Assembly (NCBI RefSeq): GCF_026248825.1
Contig: NZ_CP110973.1
Span: 6,035,501-6,099,500 of the forward strand
Reading direction: 5' to 3'
Origin: Larkinella insperata
GTDB lineage: Bacteria; Bacteroidota; Bacteroidia; Cytophagales; Spirosomataceae
Length of the DNA: 64,000 bases
Shown: positions 17,118 through 24,978 of the stretch, in pieces
How the letters are laid out: each line of letters starts with the position of its first letter
Position numbering within the stretch: position 1 is the stretch's first letter
Made by a program: the position numbers and the translations under genes
The notes under the pieces: generated by a model
Told to the model about the DNA's origin: nothing
Seen by the model: the letters and a program-made list of their open reading frames with translations, nothing else
Database searches by the model: none

Positions 17118-17414
17118 ATGAAATCATCGGAATTATCCCCTAAAACAACGCTCACGCTCACCGAAATCCTGGCCGCCGACCGCACGCGACTGGCCAACGA
17201 GCGTACGCTGCTGGCTTACGTCCGAACCGCGCTGGCGCTGATCATCAGCGGAACCGGCTTTAGCCAGTACCTGGAAACCCCCTGGCTGCGCACGGTTTTC
17301 ATCGTCTTTATTCCCACCGGCGTTCTGATTTTACTCCTGGGACTGCTGCGGTTCTGGCAGCGCAGGAAAGTCCTGGATCGGTATTCTGAAACGGGCCGGC
17401 CGCCGGTTTCTTAG
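17118..17414 (+). CDS. DUF202 family inner-membrane protein
   Basis: 98 residues from the ATG at 17118; the frame is open further upstream but only this part is family-like. The DUF202 (PF02656) signature is RTRLANERTLLAYVRTALALI, here RTRLANERTLLAYVRTAL, followed by a second membrane helix (FIVFIPTGVLILLLGLLRFW). Two helices are expected. DUF202 proteins are small membrane proteins of unknown role, related to the membrane part of some polyphosphate-polymerase (VTC) proteins. Confidence 0.88.
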   Translation: MKSSELSPKTTLTLTEILAADRTRLANERTLLAYVRTALALIISGTGFSQYLETPWLRTVFIVFIPTGVLILLLGLLRFWQRRKVLDRYSETGRPPVS

Positions 17415-17433
17415 GCGGTGCTGCATCTTTTCA

Positions 17434-17519
17434 AACGGTTTTAATGCATATTGCGGAACGGTTTTGAGGAACCCAAGACGTTCCGCAACGCCGTGCGCAA
17501 CCATTTTGAAAACCGTTTT
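17434..17519. repeat. Nested inverted repeats before the sialidase operon
   Basis: An outer 10-bp pair (AAACGGTTTT at 17434-17443 with AAAACCGTTT at 17510-17519) encloses an inner 10-bp pair (TTGCGGAACG at 17452-17461 with CGTTCCGCAA at 17480-17489). The region lies after the DUF202 stop and ends 21 bp before the sialidase ATG. It could be a terminator for DUF202, an attenuator or an operator for the sialidase operon. Confidence 0.8.
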
Positions 17520-17540
17520 CAACGCTTGTTCTGATCACCC

Positions 17541-18707
17541 ATGATGCTCCTGTCGTTCCTGTCGGTTTGGGGTCTGCTGGCGGGCCAACCGACCGAAACC
17601 GCCCCTCCGCCGGGTGAAGTAACCGTTTTTCGCAACGGGGAAAATGGCTACCAGTGTTACCGGATTCCGGCCATTGTGCAGGCCCCGGATGGGAGCCTGC
17701 TGGCCTTTACGGAGGGTCGCCGGACCAACTGCGGTGATTTTGGCGATGTAGATATTGTGCTGCGAAAAAGCCGGGACGGCGGGAAAACCTGGGGAACGCC
17801 AACCCAGGTCGTGGACTTCGGCCCCAATCAGGCGGGCAACCCCGCCCCGGTTTTTGACCTGACCGACACCCGCTACCCCAACGGACGGCTTTTTCTGCTT
17901 TATAACACCGGCACGGCTTCCGAAAACGAAGTGCGCAACGGCAAAGCGATCCGGGACGTTTGGTACAAAACCAGCACCGACGGCGGACAGACCTGGTCCG
18001 ACGCCGTGAACATCACCCCGCAGGTAAACCGCCCGAACAAGCCCGAGGCCAATCCGGCGTACCGGTTTGCGGAAGACTGGCGCTCGTACGCCAACACGCC
18101 CGGCCACGCCCGGCAACTCAGCCGGGGAAAACACCGGGGCCGGATTTTTGTGGCCGCCAACCATTCCTCCGGACCGCCCAAGCCGCAGTTTCGGGATTAC
18201 CAGGCCCACGGCTTTTACTCCGACGACCACGGCCAGACCTGGAAGCTGAGCCCCACCATCGATTACCCCGGCGGCAACGAAAGCACCGCAGCCGAAACCA
18301 CCGACGGCGGTGTGCTGATGAACATCCGAAACCAGTCGGGCGACGTAAAAAACCGGCTGCTGGCCCGCTCCCCGAACGCGGGCGAAAGCTGGCAACCGAC
18401 GACGGTGGCCACCGCCCTGCCCGACCCGGTTTGTCAGGGCTCCCTGATCAACTACCGAACACCCGCCGGGAAAGCCGTGCTGCTGTTTGCCAATCCGAAC
18501 AGCACAACCCGGCGCGAGAAGCTGACGGTACGGGTCAGCGCCGACGACGGAAAAACCTGGTCGGCGGGTCAGGAAATCTGCCGCGGATCGTCGGCCTATT
18601 CGGACCTGGTCGTGATTTCAAATAACATGATCGGGCTTTTATATGAGCGCGATGATTACACTCTGATTAATTTTTCTTACTTTTCGTACGACTGGCTGGA
18701 ACGCTAG
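17541..18707 (+). CDS. Exo-alpha-sialidase (GH33), secreted
   Basis: 388 residues with a short signal peptide. The arginine-containing YRIP motif is at residues 40-43, and five Asp-box-like repeats are present: SRDGGKTW (77-84), STDGGQTW, SDDHGQTW, SPNAGESW (degenerate) and SADDGKTW. A catalytic-type Glu (GGNESTAAETTDGG) and a late Tyr (LLYERDDYTLINFSYF) fit the six-bladed sialidase fold. It should release terminal sialic acids from glycans outside the inner membrane. It is the first gene of an operon with an epimerase 18 bp downstream and an MFS permease beyond. Confidence 0.93.
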   Translation: MMLLSFLSVWGLLAGQPTETAPPPGEVTVFRNGENGYQCYRIPAIVQAPDGSLLAFTEGRRTNCGDFGDVDIVLRKSRDGGKTWGTPTQVVDFGPNQAGNPAPVFDLTDTRYPNGRLFLLYNTGTASENEVRNGKAIRDVWYKTSTDGGQTWSDAVNITPQVNRPNKPEANPAYRFAEDWRSYANTPGHARQLSRGKHRGRIFVAANHSSGPPKPQFRDYQAHGFYSDDHGQTWKLSPTIDYPGGNESTAAETTDGGVLMNIRNQSGDVKNRLLARSPNAGESWQPTTVATALPDPVCQGSLINYRTPAGKAVLLFANPNSTTRREKLTVRVSADDGKTWSAGQEICRGSSAYSDLVVISNNMIGLLYERDDYTLINFSYFSYDWLER

Positions 18708-18725
18708 AACCGTACCCTACCCCGC

Positions 18726-19913
18726 ATGAATTCGGCTGACACCTACGCTTCGCTGTACCGGGATGCGCTGCTCAACGACGTAATTCCCTTCTGGCAAAAC
18801 CACTCCCTCGACCGCGAAAAAGGCGGCTTTTTCACCTGCCTGGACCGCACCGGTCAGGTCTACGATACCGATAAATTCATCTGGTTGCAGGCCCGTCAGG
18901 TCTGGACCTTCGCCATGCTCTACAACCGCGTTGAACAGCGACCCGACTGGCTCGACGTATCCCGGCACGGCGCGGAATTTCTGCAGCGGTTTGGCCGGGC
19001 CGACGACGGCAGCTGGTACTTCTCGCTGACGCGCGACGGGCAGCCGCTAATTCAGCCGTACAACATTTTCTCCGACTGTTTTGCCACAATGGCCTTCGGA
19101 CAACTTTCCCTGGCGACGGGCAGCGACGAACAGGCGAACCTGGCCGAGTCGACATTCCGGCAGATTCTGTCCCGGCGCAACAATCCCAAAGGTCGCTGGA
19201 GCAAAGCCGTGGCCGGAACGCGCCCGCTGAAGAATTTTGCCCTGCCGATGATTCTCTGCAACCTGGCGCTGGAAATTGAACACCTGCTGGACAACGCACT
19301 CGTTGAACAAACCATCGACGAATGCATCCACGAAGTGATGAACGTATTTTATGATCCGGCGCTCGGCCTGATTCGGGAGAATGTCACCCCCGACGGGCAG
19401 GTTTCGGATTCGTTCGAAGGGCGGCTTCTGAATCCCGGCCACGCCATTGAAGCCATGTGGTTTATCATGGACCTGGCCGTTCGGCGCAACGACCGCGCGC
19501 TGCTCGACCGCGCCGTTCAGATCACGCTTCAGACCCTGGAGTATGCCTGGGATGCGGATTTCGGGGGACTTCTGTATTTCATGGACGCCAACGGCCACCC
19601 GCCCCAGCAGCTCGAATGGGACCAGAAACTCTGGTGGGTTCACGTTGAAACGCTCGTCAGTTTGCTCAAAGGCTTCCAGCACACGGGTGATGGGCGCTGC
19701 TGGCAGTGGTTTGAAAAAGTACACGACTACACCTGGAAGCACTTCCCGGACCCGGAAAACGGCGAATGGTTTGGGTACCTCAACCGCCGGGGGGAAGTTC
19801 TGCTGCCGCTGAAAGGTGGCAAATGGAAGGGCTGTTTTCACATTCCGCGCGGGTTGTATCAGGGCTGGAAAACGCTGGACACCCTTGCAAATCAGCCCGC
19901 TATAACCCACTAA
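18726..19913 (+). CDS. AGE-family N-acylglucosamine 2-epimerase
   Basis: 395 residues, the usual length of the AGE (alpha/alpha)6-barrel family. Typical elements are DREKGGFFTCLDRTGQVYDTDKFIWLQARQVWTF in the N-terminal half (key part FIWLQARQVWTF), LLNPGHAIEAMWF and EWDQKLWWVHVETL, which supply the paired His residues used for proton transfer at C2. With a sialidase before it and a sugar permease after it, the most likely role is the interconversion of N-acetylmannosamine and N-acetylglucosamine in sialic-acid breakdown, as for NanE-type enzymes of Bacteroides. Mannose- or cellobiose-epimerase activity cannot be excluded. Confidence 0.9.
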   Translation: MNSADTYASLYRDALLNDVIPFWQNHSLDREKGGFFTCLDRTGQVYDTDKFIWLQARQVWTFAMLYNRVEQRPDWLDVSRHGAEFLQRFGRADDGSWYFSLTRDGQPLIQPYNIFSDCFATMAFGQLSLATGSDEQANLAESTFRQILSRRNNPKGRWSKAVAGTRPLKNFALPMILCNLALEIEHLLDNALVEQTIDECIHEVMNVFYDPALGLIRENVTPDGQVSDSFEGRLLNPGHAIEAMWFIMDLAVRRNDRALLDRAVQITLQTLEYAWDADFGGLLYFMDANGHPPQQLEWDQKLWWVHVETLVSLLKGFQHTGDGRCWQWFEKVHDYTWKHFPDPENGEWFGYLNRRGEVLLPLKGGKWKGCFHIPRGLYQGWKTLDTLANQPAITH

Positions 19914-19934
19914 CCCCGAGAACTGCCCAACCGA

Positions 19935-21176
19935 ATGGCCAATCTACCTACTCAACCTACCGATCTGGCTGAAGTTCCCGACGGTGTCCGGCCCAACTAT
20001 ACGCCCGCGCTTGCGTCACTGGCGGTGCTGTATTTTATGATGGGGTTTATTACCTGCCTGAACGACACCCTAGTTCCTTTTTTCAAAAAAGGTTTCAACC
20101 TGAACTACGCCCAGTCGTCGCTGGTGCAGTTTTACTTTTTCCTGACTTACGGTATTATGTCGATTCCGGCCGGAAAAATTGTGGAGCGCCTGGGGTACAA
20201 AACGGGGATGGTGCTGGGGTTTGCCGTTGCGGCTTTGGGGGCCGTGCTGTTTTATCCGGCTTCGGCCCTGCACCAGTACGCCCTGTTTCTGGCGGCTCTG
20301 TTCGTTATTGCCATCGGGATTGTCTTGCTTCAGGTGGCCGCAAATCCCTACATCACCATCCTGGGTCCGGCCCAAACGGCGTCGGCCCGGCTGACGCTCA
20401 TTCAGGGGGTGGGTTCTGTGGGAACAACGGTTGCTCCGCTGTTCGGGGCGGTTTTCATTCTGGCCCCGCTGGCCAGTGCTTCCAGCGATGCCATTCGCTA
20501 TCCGTACCTCGGCATAGCCGCCTTGCTGGCCACAATTGCTCTGGTGCTGGGGCGGCTCCGGCTGCCGGTTTTGAAAGCCGGTGCCAACTCCGAAGCCCTG
20601 CCGGATTCGGCCCGCAACCGGGTGTTCAGCTTTCGGAACCTGCGGTTGGGCGTCTGGGGAATCTTTTGCTACGTGGGGGCGGAAGTCGCCATCGGTACGT
20701 TTCTTACTAATTACATCGCCGATACGCTGAGCATATCCGAAAAAGAAGCCAACCCACTGGTGGCATTTTACTGGGGCAGTATGCTGATTGGTCGTTTTGC
20801 GGGCGCGTTTCTGTTGAAATCGGTTAAAGCATCCACCATGCTGTCTGTTTGCGCCGTTCTGGCGATAACGCTGGTAACGGTTTCGATCGCTGCGACGGGC
20901 TATGTGGCAGTCTGGACGATGATCGCCGTCGGCCTGTGCAACTCCGTGATGTTTGCCATTCTTTTCTCGTTGTCGGTTCAGGGTCTGGGACGGCTGACCG
21001 ACCGGGCGTCGGGCTGGCTGGCCACGGCCATCACCGGCGGGGCCGTGGTTCCGTTTGGACAGGGCCTCCTGATCGACCGGTTTAGCTGGCCCGTGGCGTT
21101 TCTCCTGCCCATTGCCTGCTACGTCTACATCCTGTTCTACGGTTTGAACGGCTACAAAACCACCGTCCGCTCCTAG
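19935..21176 (+). CDS. Sugar MFS permease (FucP/NanT-like)
   Basis: 413 residues with about 12 membrane helices. The FucP-type opening is clear: FMMGFITCLNDTLVPFFKKG, followed by FFLTYGIMSIPAGKIVERLGYKTG and LQVAANPYITILGP. This subfamily moves fucose, glucose/galactose, N-acetylglucosamine or sialic acid with protons across the inner membrane. Its position 21 bp after the AGE epimerase and downstream of a sialidase suggests it takes up sialic acid or the amino sugars made from it. Confidence 0.92.
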   Translation: MANLPTQPTDLAEVPDGVRPNYTPALASLAVLYFMMGFITCLNDTLVPFFKKGFNLNYAQSSLVQFYFFLTYGIMSIPAGKIVERLGYKTGMVLGFAVAALGAVLFYPASALHQYALFLAALFVIAIGIVLLQVAANPYITILGPAQTASARLTLIQGVGSVGTTVAPLFGAVFILAPLASASSDAIRYPYLGIAALLATIALVLGRLRLPVLKAGANSEALPDSARNRVFSFRNLRLGVWGIFCYVGAEVAIGTFLTNYIADTLSISEKEANPLVAFYWGSMLIGRFAGAFLLKSVKASTMLSVCAVLAITLVTVSIAATGYVAVWTMIAVGLCNSVMFAILFSLSVQGLGRLTDRASGWLATAITGGAVVPFGQGLLIDRFSWPVAFLLPIACYVYILFYGLNGYKTTVRS

Positions 21177-21353
21177 GTTTGCCGTACTCCTCCAACCAGC
21201 CCCAACGCCTGAGACACTGTAGTTTATCGCAGACGCCATTTCGGTATTTCTGCTTTCGGCACATCGGAGCCTTTTCCTAATTGTTTTCGCCGTAGGCAGG
21301 AACAATACGATGTGGGATCGGTTGAAATAGAAACTATCAACAAACTCAACGTC

Positions 21354-21935
21354 ATGAAGAAAGTATTGATGCTTACCGGATGGGTCCTGCTCATCTGCAG
21401 TTGTTCGCGTGTTGCAGTGGACTACAACTCAAAGACCAATTTCAATAAGTATAAAACCTACGCCTGGATGGATTCGGATGTAAAAGCAGGCCAAAATCCG
21501 GTGTACTATAATCAACTGGCAACCCAGAACGTCGAAAATACGGTTGACGAGAAACTGGCCGAAAAAGGCTTGAAGCGGAACGACTCCGACCCGGATTTAC
21601 TGATCGGCTACCACTTTTTTGTTGAAAAGAAAACCCGAACCGTCAGTGACCCTTATCCCTACTATGGCCCTTACATGGGCTGGGGCCGCTGGGGCTGGCG
21701 CGGCTGGGGACCGGCCTGGTGGGGCTGGGGCGGCAATCAGACGCGGCAGGAACAATACACGGAGGGAACTGTAGTGGTGGATATGGTGGATACTAAAACC
21801 CGGAAGCTCGTCTGGCGGGGGGCGGTCGAAAATGCCATCAACGAACCAACCCGGATTGCCAGTCAACTGCCTAAAGAAATTGACCGGATTATCGAAAAAT
21901 ACCCCGAACGCGGCCGGGCCAACCGGAAAGGATAA
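21354..21935 (+). CDS. DUF4136-type lipoprotein
   Basis: 193 residues from the ATG at 21354. A signal peptide ends in the lipobox LICSC. The mature part starts VAVDYNSKTNFNKYKTYAWM, the hallmark of DUF4136. A central Gly/Trp-rich stretch (about residues 103-126, with WGRWGWRGWGPAWWGWGG) is unusual and may be membrane-facing or low complexity. The last part (VVDMVDTKTRKLVWRGAVE) is also typical. The function of DUF4136 lipoproteins is unknown. A strong inverted repeat follows the stop. Confidence 0.88.
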   Translation: MKKVLMLTGWVLLICSCSRVAVDYNSKTNFNKYKTYAWMDSDVKAGQNPVYYNQLATQNVENTVDEKLAEKGLKRNDSDPDLLIGYHFFVEKKTRTVSDPYPYYGPYMGWGRWGWRGWGPAWWGWGGNQTRQEQYTEGTVVVDMVDTKTRKLVWRGAVENAINEPTRIASQLPKEIDRIIEKYPERGRANRKG

Positions 21936-21950
21936 CCCCTATTGTAGGTA

Positions 21951-22025
21951 AGAGTTAAAAGTTAAGAGTGATGAGTTACTTTCGCAACGCGAATTTTCAA
22001 CTCATCACTCTTAACTCTTAACTCT
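21951..22025. repeat. Two-tier 27-bp inverted repeat (26 of 27 paired)
   Basis: Arms 21951-21977 and 21999-22025 pair at 26 of 27 positions. The 21-nt loop holds a second small stem (TTCGC/GCGAA with loop AAC). The right arm is built of tandem 7-bp units (TTAACTC). It sits between the convergent DUF4136 and fasciclin genes, starting 15 bp after one stop and ending 5 bp before the other. There is no classic T-run. Confidence 0.92.
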
Positions 22026-22030
22026 TAACC

Positions 22031-22711
22031 TTATTTCCCTTTTGGCATCAGGACCGTGTCGATGGAGTGAATGGTGCCGTTGGTGGCTTCCAGATCAGCC
22101 CGGTTGACGGTGGCGGAATTGCCTTGCTCATCAGTGATGGTGATAGCGTCCCCCTGTTTGCCGACCGTGAGCGTTCCCCCAGTGACGGTTTTCAGCTTCT
22201 GACCATCCTGTAGCTGATCGGAGGCATAATTGCCTTTAACAACGTGGTACGACAGCAACTTCACCAGCTTCGACTTGGCAGCAGGCTGCAACAAACCGTC
22301 GAGGGTTCCGGCGGGCAGTTTATCAAACGCTTCGTTCGTTGGCGCAAAAACCGTGTAAGGCCCTTTTCCGGCGGCCTGTTCCGACAGACCCGATACCCGC
22401 AGCGCCCGAAACAGCACGGTGTGTTCGGCTGATTTGGCCGCACTGATGGCCAGATCCCGGCCCGTTGATCCCCCTGGTTTCATGCCGCCCCGCGACTCCC
22501 GACCGGTTCCCATCGGCCCGTAGGCGTTCGTGTTGCTTTGGGTGGAAACCGAGGTACTGCTTCCCAGAACCCCCGATTGCGGGGTGGTTGTGGCGGGATT
22601 CGCGGTTGAATTCGTCCGCGAGGTGGAATCCTGGACGGTCTGTGCCCAGACGGTTTCACTGGCTCCCATCAGCAGCCCTAGCGCCAGGGCGAAAAGTGCT
22701 TTCTTCTTCAT
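22031..22711 (-). CDS. Secreted fasciclin-domain protein
   Basis: 226 residues. A signal peptide (cut near VWAQ) is followed by a Ser/Thr/Asn/Gly-rich linker to about residue 85 and one fasciclin (FAS1) domain at about 88-224: FRALRVSGLSEQAAGKGPYT, VFAPTNEAFDKLP, LLSYHVVKG and NGTIHSIDTVLMP. FAS1 domains mediate adhesion or matrix interactions; bacterial ones are often surface proteins. The linker is low-complexity. It is divergent from the FKBP gene. Confidence 0.93.
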   Translation of the reverse strand: MKKKALFALALGLLMGASETVWAQTVQDSTSRTNSTANPATTTPQSGVLGSSTSVSTQSNTNAYGPMGTGRESRGGMKPGGSTGRDLAISAAKSAEHTVLFRALRVSGLSEQAAGKGPYTVFAPTNEAFDKLPAGTLDGLLQPAAKSKLVKLLSYHVVKGNYASDQLQDGQKLKTVTGGTLTVGKQGDAITITDEQGNSATVNRADLEATNGTIHSIDTVLMPKGK

Positions 22712-22878
22712 ACTTAGAATGGTTAGGTAGATAAAAACGTTGAGATAATTCCGACATCTTTTAACACAATTCGTCCGGAATTGTTGTCATGATGTTGAGG
22801 GACTAACGGGAGGGGCTTGTTGAATATTTTGTTCTTGACCAAAACAGACCGGTAATCTTAGCGTAGACCGGGCGAGCC

Positions 22879-22909
22879 ATTGCATCCTTTAAAAAAAGTG
22901 TCACCTTTG
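22879..22909 (+). promoter_or_regulatory. Candidate Bacteroidota promoter for the FKBP gene
   Basis: ATTG at 22879-22882 and CACCTTTG at 22902-22909 are separated by 19 bp, close to the Bacteroidota pattern TTTG-N19-21-TAnnTTTG (one mismatch in each box). A start site about 6 bp later would give a leader of roughly 17 nt before the ATG at 22932. Confidence 0.4.
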
Positions 22910-22931
22910 TTCTTTATCCAATTTCATTACC

Positions 22932-23402
22932 ATGCAAATTTCAAAACACAAAGTTGCCGGCATTCACTACACCCTGCGCGACAACGACGGCAATGTTCTC
23001 GATTCCAGCGAAGGACGCGATCCACTATATTATCTACACGGTGAGGGCAACCTCATCCCGGGCATGGAAAACGGTCTGGACGGTAAAGCGCCCGGCGATA
23101 AATTCCAGATTAAGGTTGCGCCCGAAGAAGGCTACGGCGTCCGCGACCCGCAAATGATTCAGGACGTTCCCAAAAGCGCATTCGGCGGTCAACCCGTGCA
23201 GGTGGGTATGCAGTTTCAAACCAATCAGGGCCAGGTTGTAACGGTTACGGAAGTTGGAGCCGATCAGGTAACGATCGATGCCAACCACCCGCTGGCCGGT
23301 CAGGAGCTGAACTTCGACGTGGAAGTTGTCGAAGTCCGGGAGGCAACCCAGGAAGAAGTTATGCATAAACACGTACACGGACCCGGTGGTCACCACCATT
23401 AA
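22932..23402 (+). CDS. FKBP-type peptidyl-prolyl isomerase, SlyD-like
   Basis: 156 residues. The FKBP core has YTLRDNDGNVLDSS, YLHGEGNLIPGMENGLDG and an inserted-flap chaperone domain (about residues 70-125: DVPKSAFGGQPVQVGMQF), as in SlyD. The C-terminus is a metal-binding His-rich tail, HKHVHGPGGHHH. It should isomerise prolyl bonds and act as a folding helper in the cytoplasm, possibly with nickel binding. No signal peptide. Confidence 0.94.
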   Translation: MQISKHKVAGIHYTLRDNDGNVLDSSEGRDPLYYLHGEGNLIPGMENGLDGKAPGDKFQIKVAPEEGYGVRDPQMIQDVPKSAFGGQPVQVGMQFQTNQGQVVTVTEVGADQVTIDANHPLAGQELNFDVEVVEVREATQEEVMHKHVHGPGGHHH

Positions 23403-23500
23403 TCTGTGCCCAAAACCGTTGGTCGGTCCCTGCTTTTTTCTACCTTTAAGGCGGAAGACGGGTGACCAGCCAACGGCCCCTTATCCTTCCCCTATAACCC

Positions 23501-24094
23501 ATGAAAAAGTTTACGCTGCTGCTTCTGGCCGGTTGCTGCGCCACGTCGGTGTTTGCCCAAACTACGGCCCCTACCCCCGATCTTCAGATCAAAACGGCTG
23601 TTCTGGCCGCTCCAGCCGACAAACGAGACGGCGCGACCGTTTACGGGTATTCCGGCAAAAATGAATTTATTATCCTGCGCAAAGGCACCAATGAATACGT
23701 CTGCCTGGCGGATGACCCCGCCCAAAAAGGCTTGAGTGTATCGTGTTACCACAAGGATCTGGAACCGTTTATGGCCCGCGGCCGGGAGTTGAAAAAGCAG
23801 GGAAAATCCGCGGGTGAGGTCATGAAAATTCGGGAAGAAGAAGAAAAAGCCGGCAAGTGGAAAATGCCCAAGCAACCCTCGACACTGTTTGTTTATTCGG
23901 CGCCGGATTCCAGCTTCAATGCCACCACAGGTGATGTTAAAAATGGCTATCTGCGCTACGTGGTGTACATTCCCTACGCCACCGCCGAAAGCACTGGCCT
24001 GCCGCTAAAACCCGAATCGCCGGGTATGCCCTGGATTATGGATCCCGGCACCCACCGCGCCCACATCATGATCAATCCTCCGGCCGGAAAATAA
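23501..24094 (+). CDS. Secreted protein of unknown function
   Basis: 197 residues with a clear signal peptide (MKKFTLLLLAGCCATSVFAQ). The mature part includes DKRDGATVYGYSGKNEFIILRKGTNEYVCLADDP and ends with PGMPWIMDPGTHRAHIMI; a middle part (residues 90-125) is charged and helical (KKQGKSAGEVMKIREEEEKA). I do not recognise a named family. The HRAHIMI-like ending and PGTHRAHIM suggest a conserved ligand or metal site, but that is guesswork. It stands alone between the FKBP gene and a convergent EcsC gene. Confidence 0.8.
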   Translation: MKKFTLLLLAGCCATSVFAQTTAPTPDLQIKTAVLAAPADKRDGATVYGYSGKNEFIILRKGTNEYVCLADDPAQKGLSVSCYHKDLEPFMARGRELKKQGKSAGEVMKIREEEEKAGKWKMPKQPSTLFVYSAPDSSFNATTGDVKNGYLRYVVYIPYATAESTGLPLKPESPGMPWIMDPGTHRAHIMINPPAGK

Positions 24095-24114
24095 TGCCTC
24101 TGGCCTAGCCCATA

Positions 24115-24156
24115 AAGCAAACCGGGGAAGACTCCATCCGTTCTCTTCCCCTGCTT
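24115..24156 (+). terminator. Possible terminator hairpin
   Basis: GGGGAAGA (24124-24131) pairs with TCTTCCCC (24144-24151), and outside a 4-nt bulge AAGCA pairs with TGCTT. It lies 21 bp after the stop of the secreted protein gene, between convergent genes. No T-run follows, so the strength as a terminator is uncertain. Confidence 0.5.
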
Positions 24157-24216
24157 ACGACGTTTGCTTATCTACCAATTTCGATTGGCCCGGTTCCACT
24201 CTGGCGTCTTTTTCGG

Positions 24217-24978
24217 TTACTTCATTTCCAATTCCCGCGACTCGGCCCACCGCATCCGGTAGGCATTCATGGCGGTTTTGCCGAGGGCATCGAGCAGCCG
24301 GTAATTGACCACAAGCCCAACGGCGGCCCCGATGCCGGGCACCAGCTGGGCCATTTTAGCCAGGTCAATGTAGTCCCGGTACTCCTGCTGAAACGTGCGC
24401 CAGTCGAACTGGTTGATATCTTCAGGCAAAAGCTGGCTCTTGACCTGCCAGTTGGTCATTTGCTCATACACCGCCTGCCGCCGTTCCTGGCTCGAAAACG
24501 CGAGCTGGAAGATGTGCATGATGTAAAGGCGCTCCTTGTATTCGTTGATGGGATACCCGTAAATGGCCGCAATTTCGAAGAGCAACTTCATTTTCAGGGC
24601 GAGCAGAATCGGAAAATCGGCCAGACCGAGAAGAATGCCGCCGGCGCCGGTCACGCCCCCCTCTGCAGCTCCGGCGGTTTTGTAGAAGGCGATCCGGGCC
24701 CGAGCACGGTCTTCGCGCTCTTCCAGAGAAAGGTGATGCAACACGGGCTGACGGGTCAGGAATTCGGCCCCAAACAACACGGCCCGCGTCATTTGCTTAA
24801 TGGCGGCTGTAATAGCCTGGTGAATCTTCTCGGGGATGATGCGATTCATCCGGACCTGCAGATTTTTAGAAAGCCGGTTGAACATTGATGGCCGACGCAT
24901 CATTTTCTGACGCCAGGTGGTTAATTCGCGCACAACAGCGTCTTCGTAGGGAGACATGGTTAATTCTGGTTTTGGCAT
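24217..24978 (-). CDS. EcsC-family protein
   Basis: 253 residues matching the EcsC family (PF12787): SPYEDAVVRELTTWR at the start, then FYKTAGAAEGGVTGAGGILLGLADFPILLALKMKLLFEIAAIYG (key: the Gly-rich turn GGVTGAGGILLGLADFP) and a helical C-terminus. EcsC proteins are helical and may associate with membranes; their biochemical role is not settled. The ATG overlaps the stop of the upstream beta-helix gene in a TAATG, so translation is likely coupled. Confidence 0.85.
   Translation of the reverse strand: MPKPELTMSPYEDAVVRELTTWRQKMMRRPSMFNRLSKNLQVRMNRIIPEKIHQAITAAIKQMTRAVLFGAEFLTRQPVLHHLSLEEREDRARARIAFYKTAGAAEGGVTGAGGILLGLADFPILLALKMKLLFEIAAIYGYPINEYKERLYIMHIFQLAFSSQERRQAVYEQMTNWQVKSQLLPEDINQFDWRTFQQEYRDYIDLAKMAQLVPGIGAAVGLVVNYRLLDALGKTAMNAYRMRWAESRELEMK

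Noticed and set aside
20070..21305. 411-codon minus-strand frame opposite the MFS gene
   Set aside because: It is Gln/Arg-rich and antisense to membrane helices, as expected for a shadow frame.
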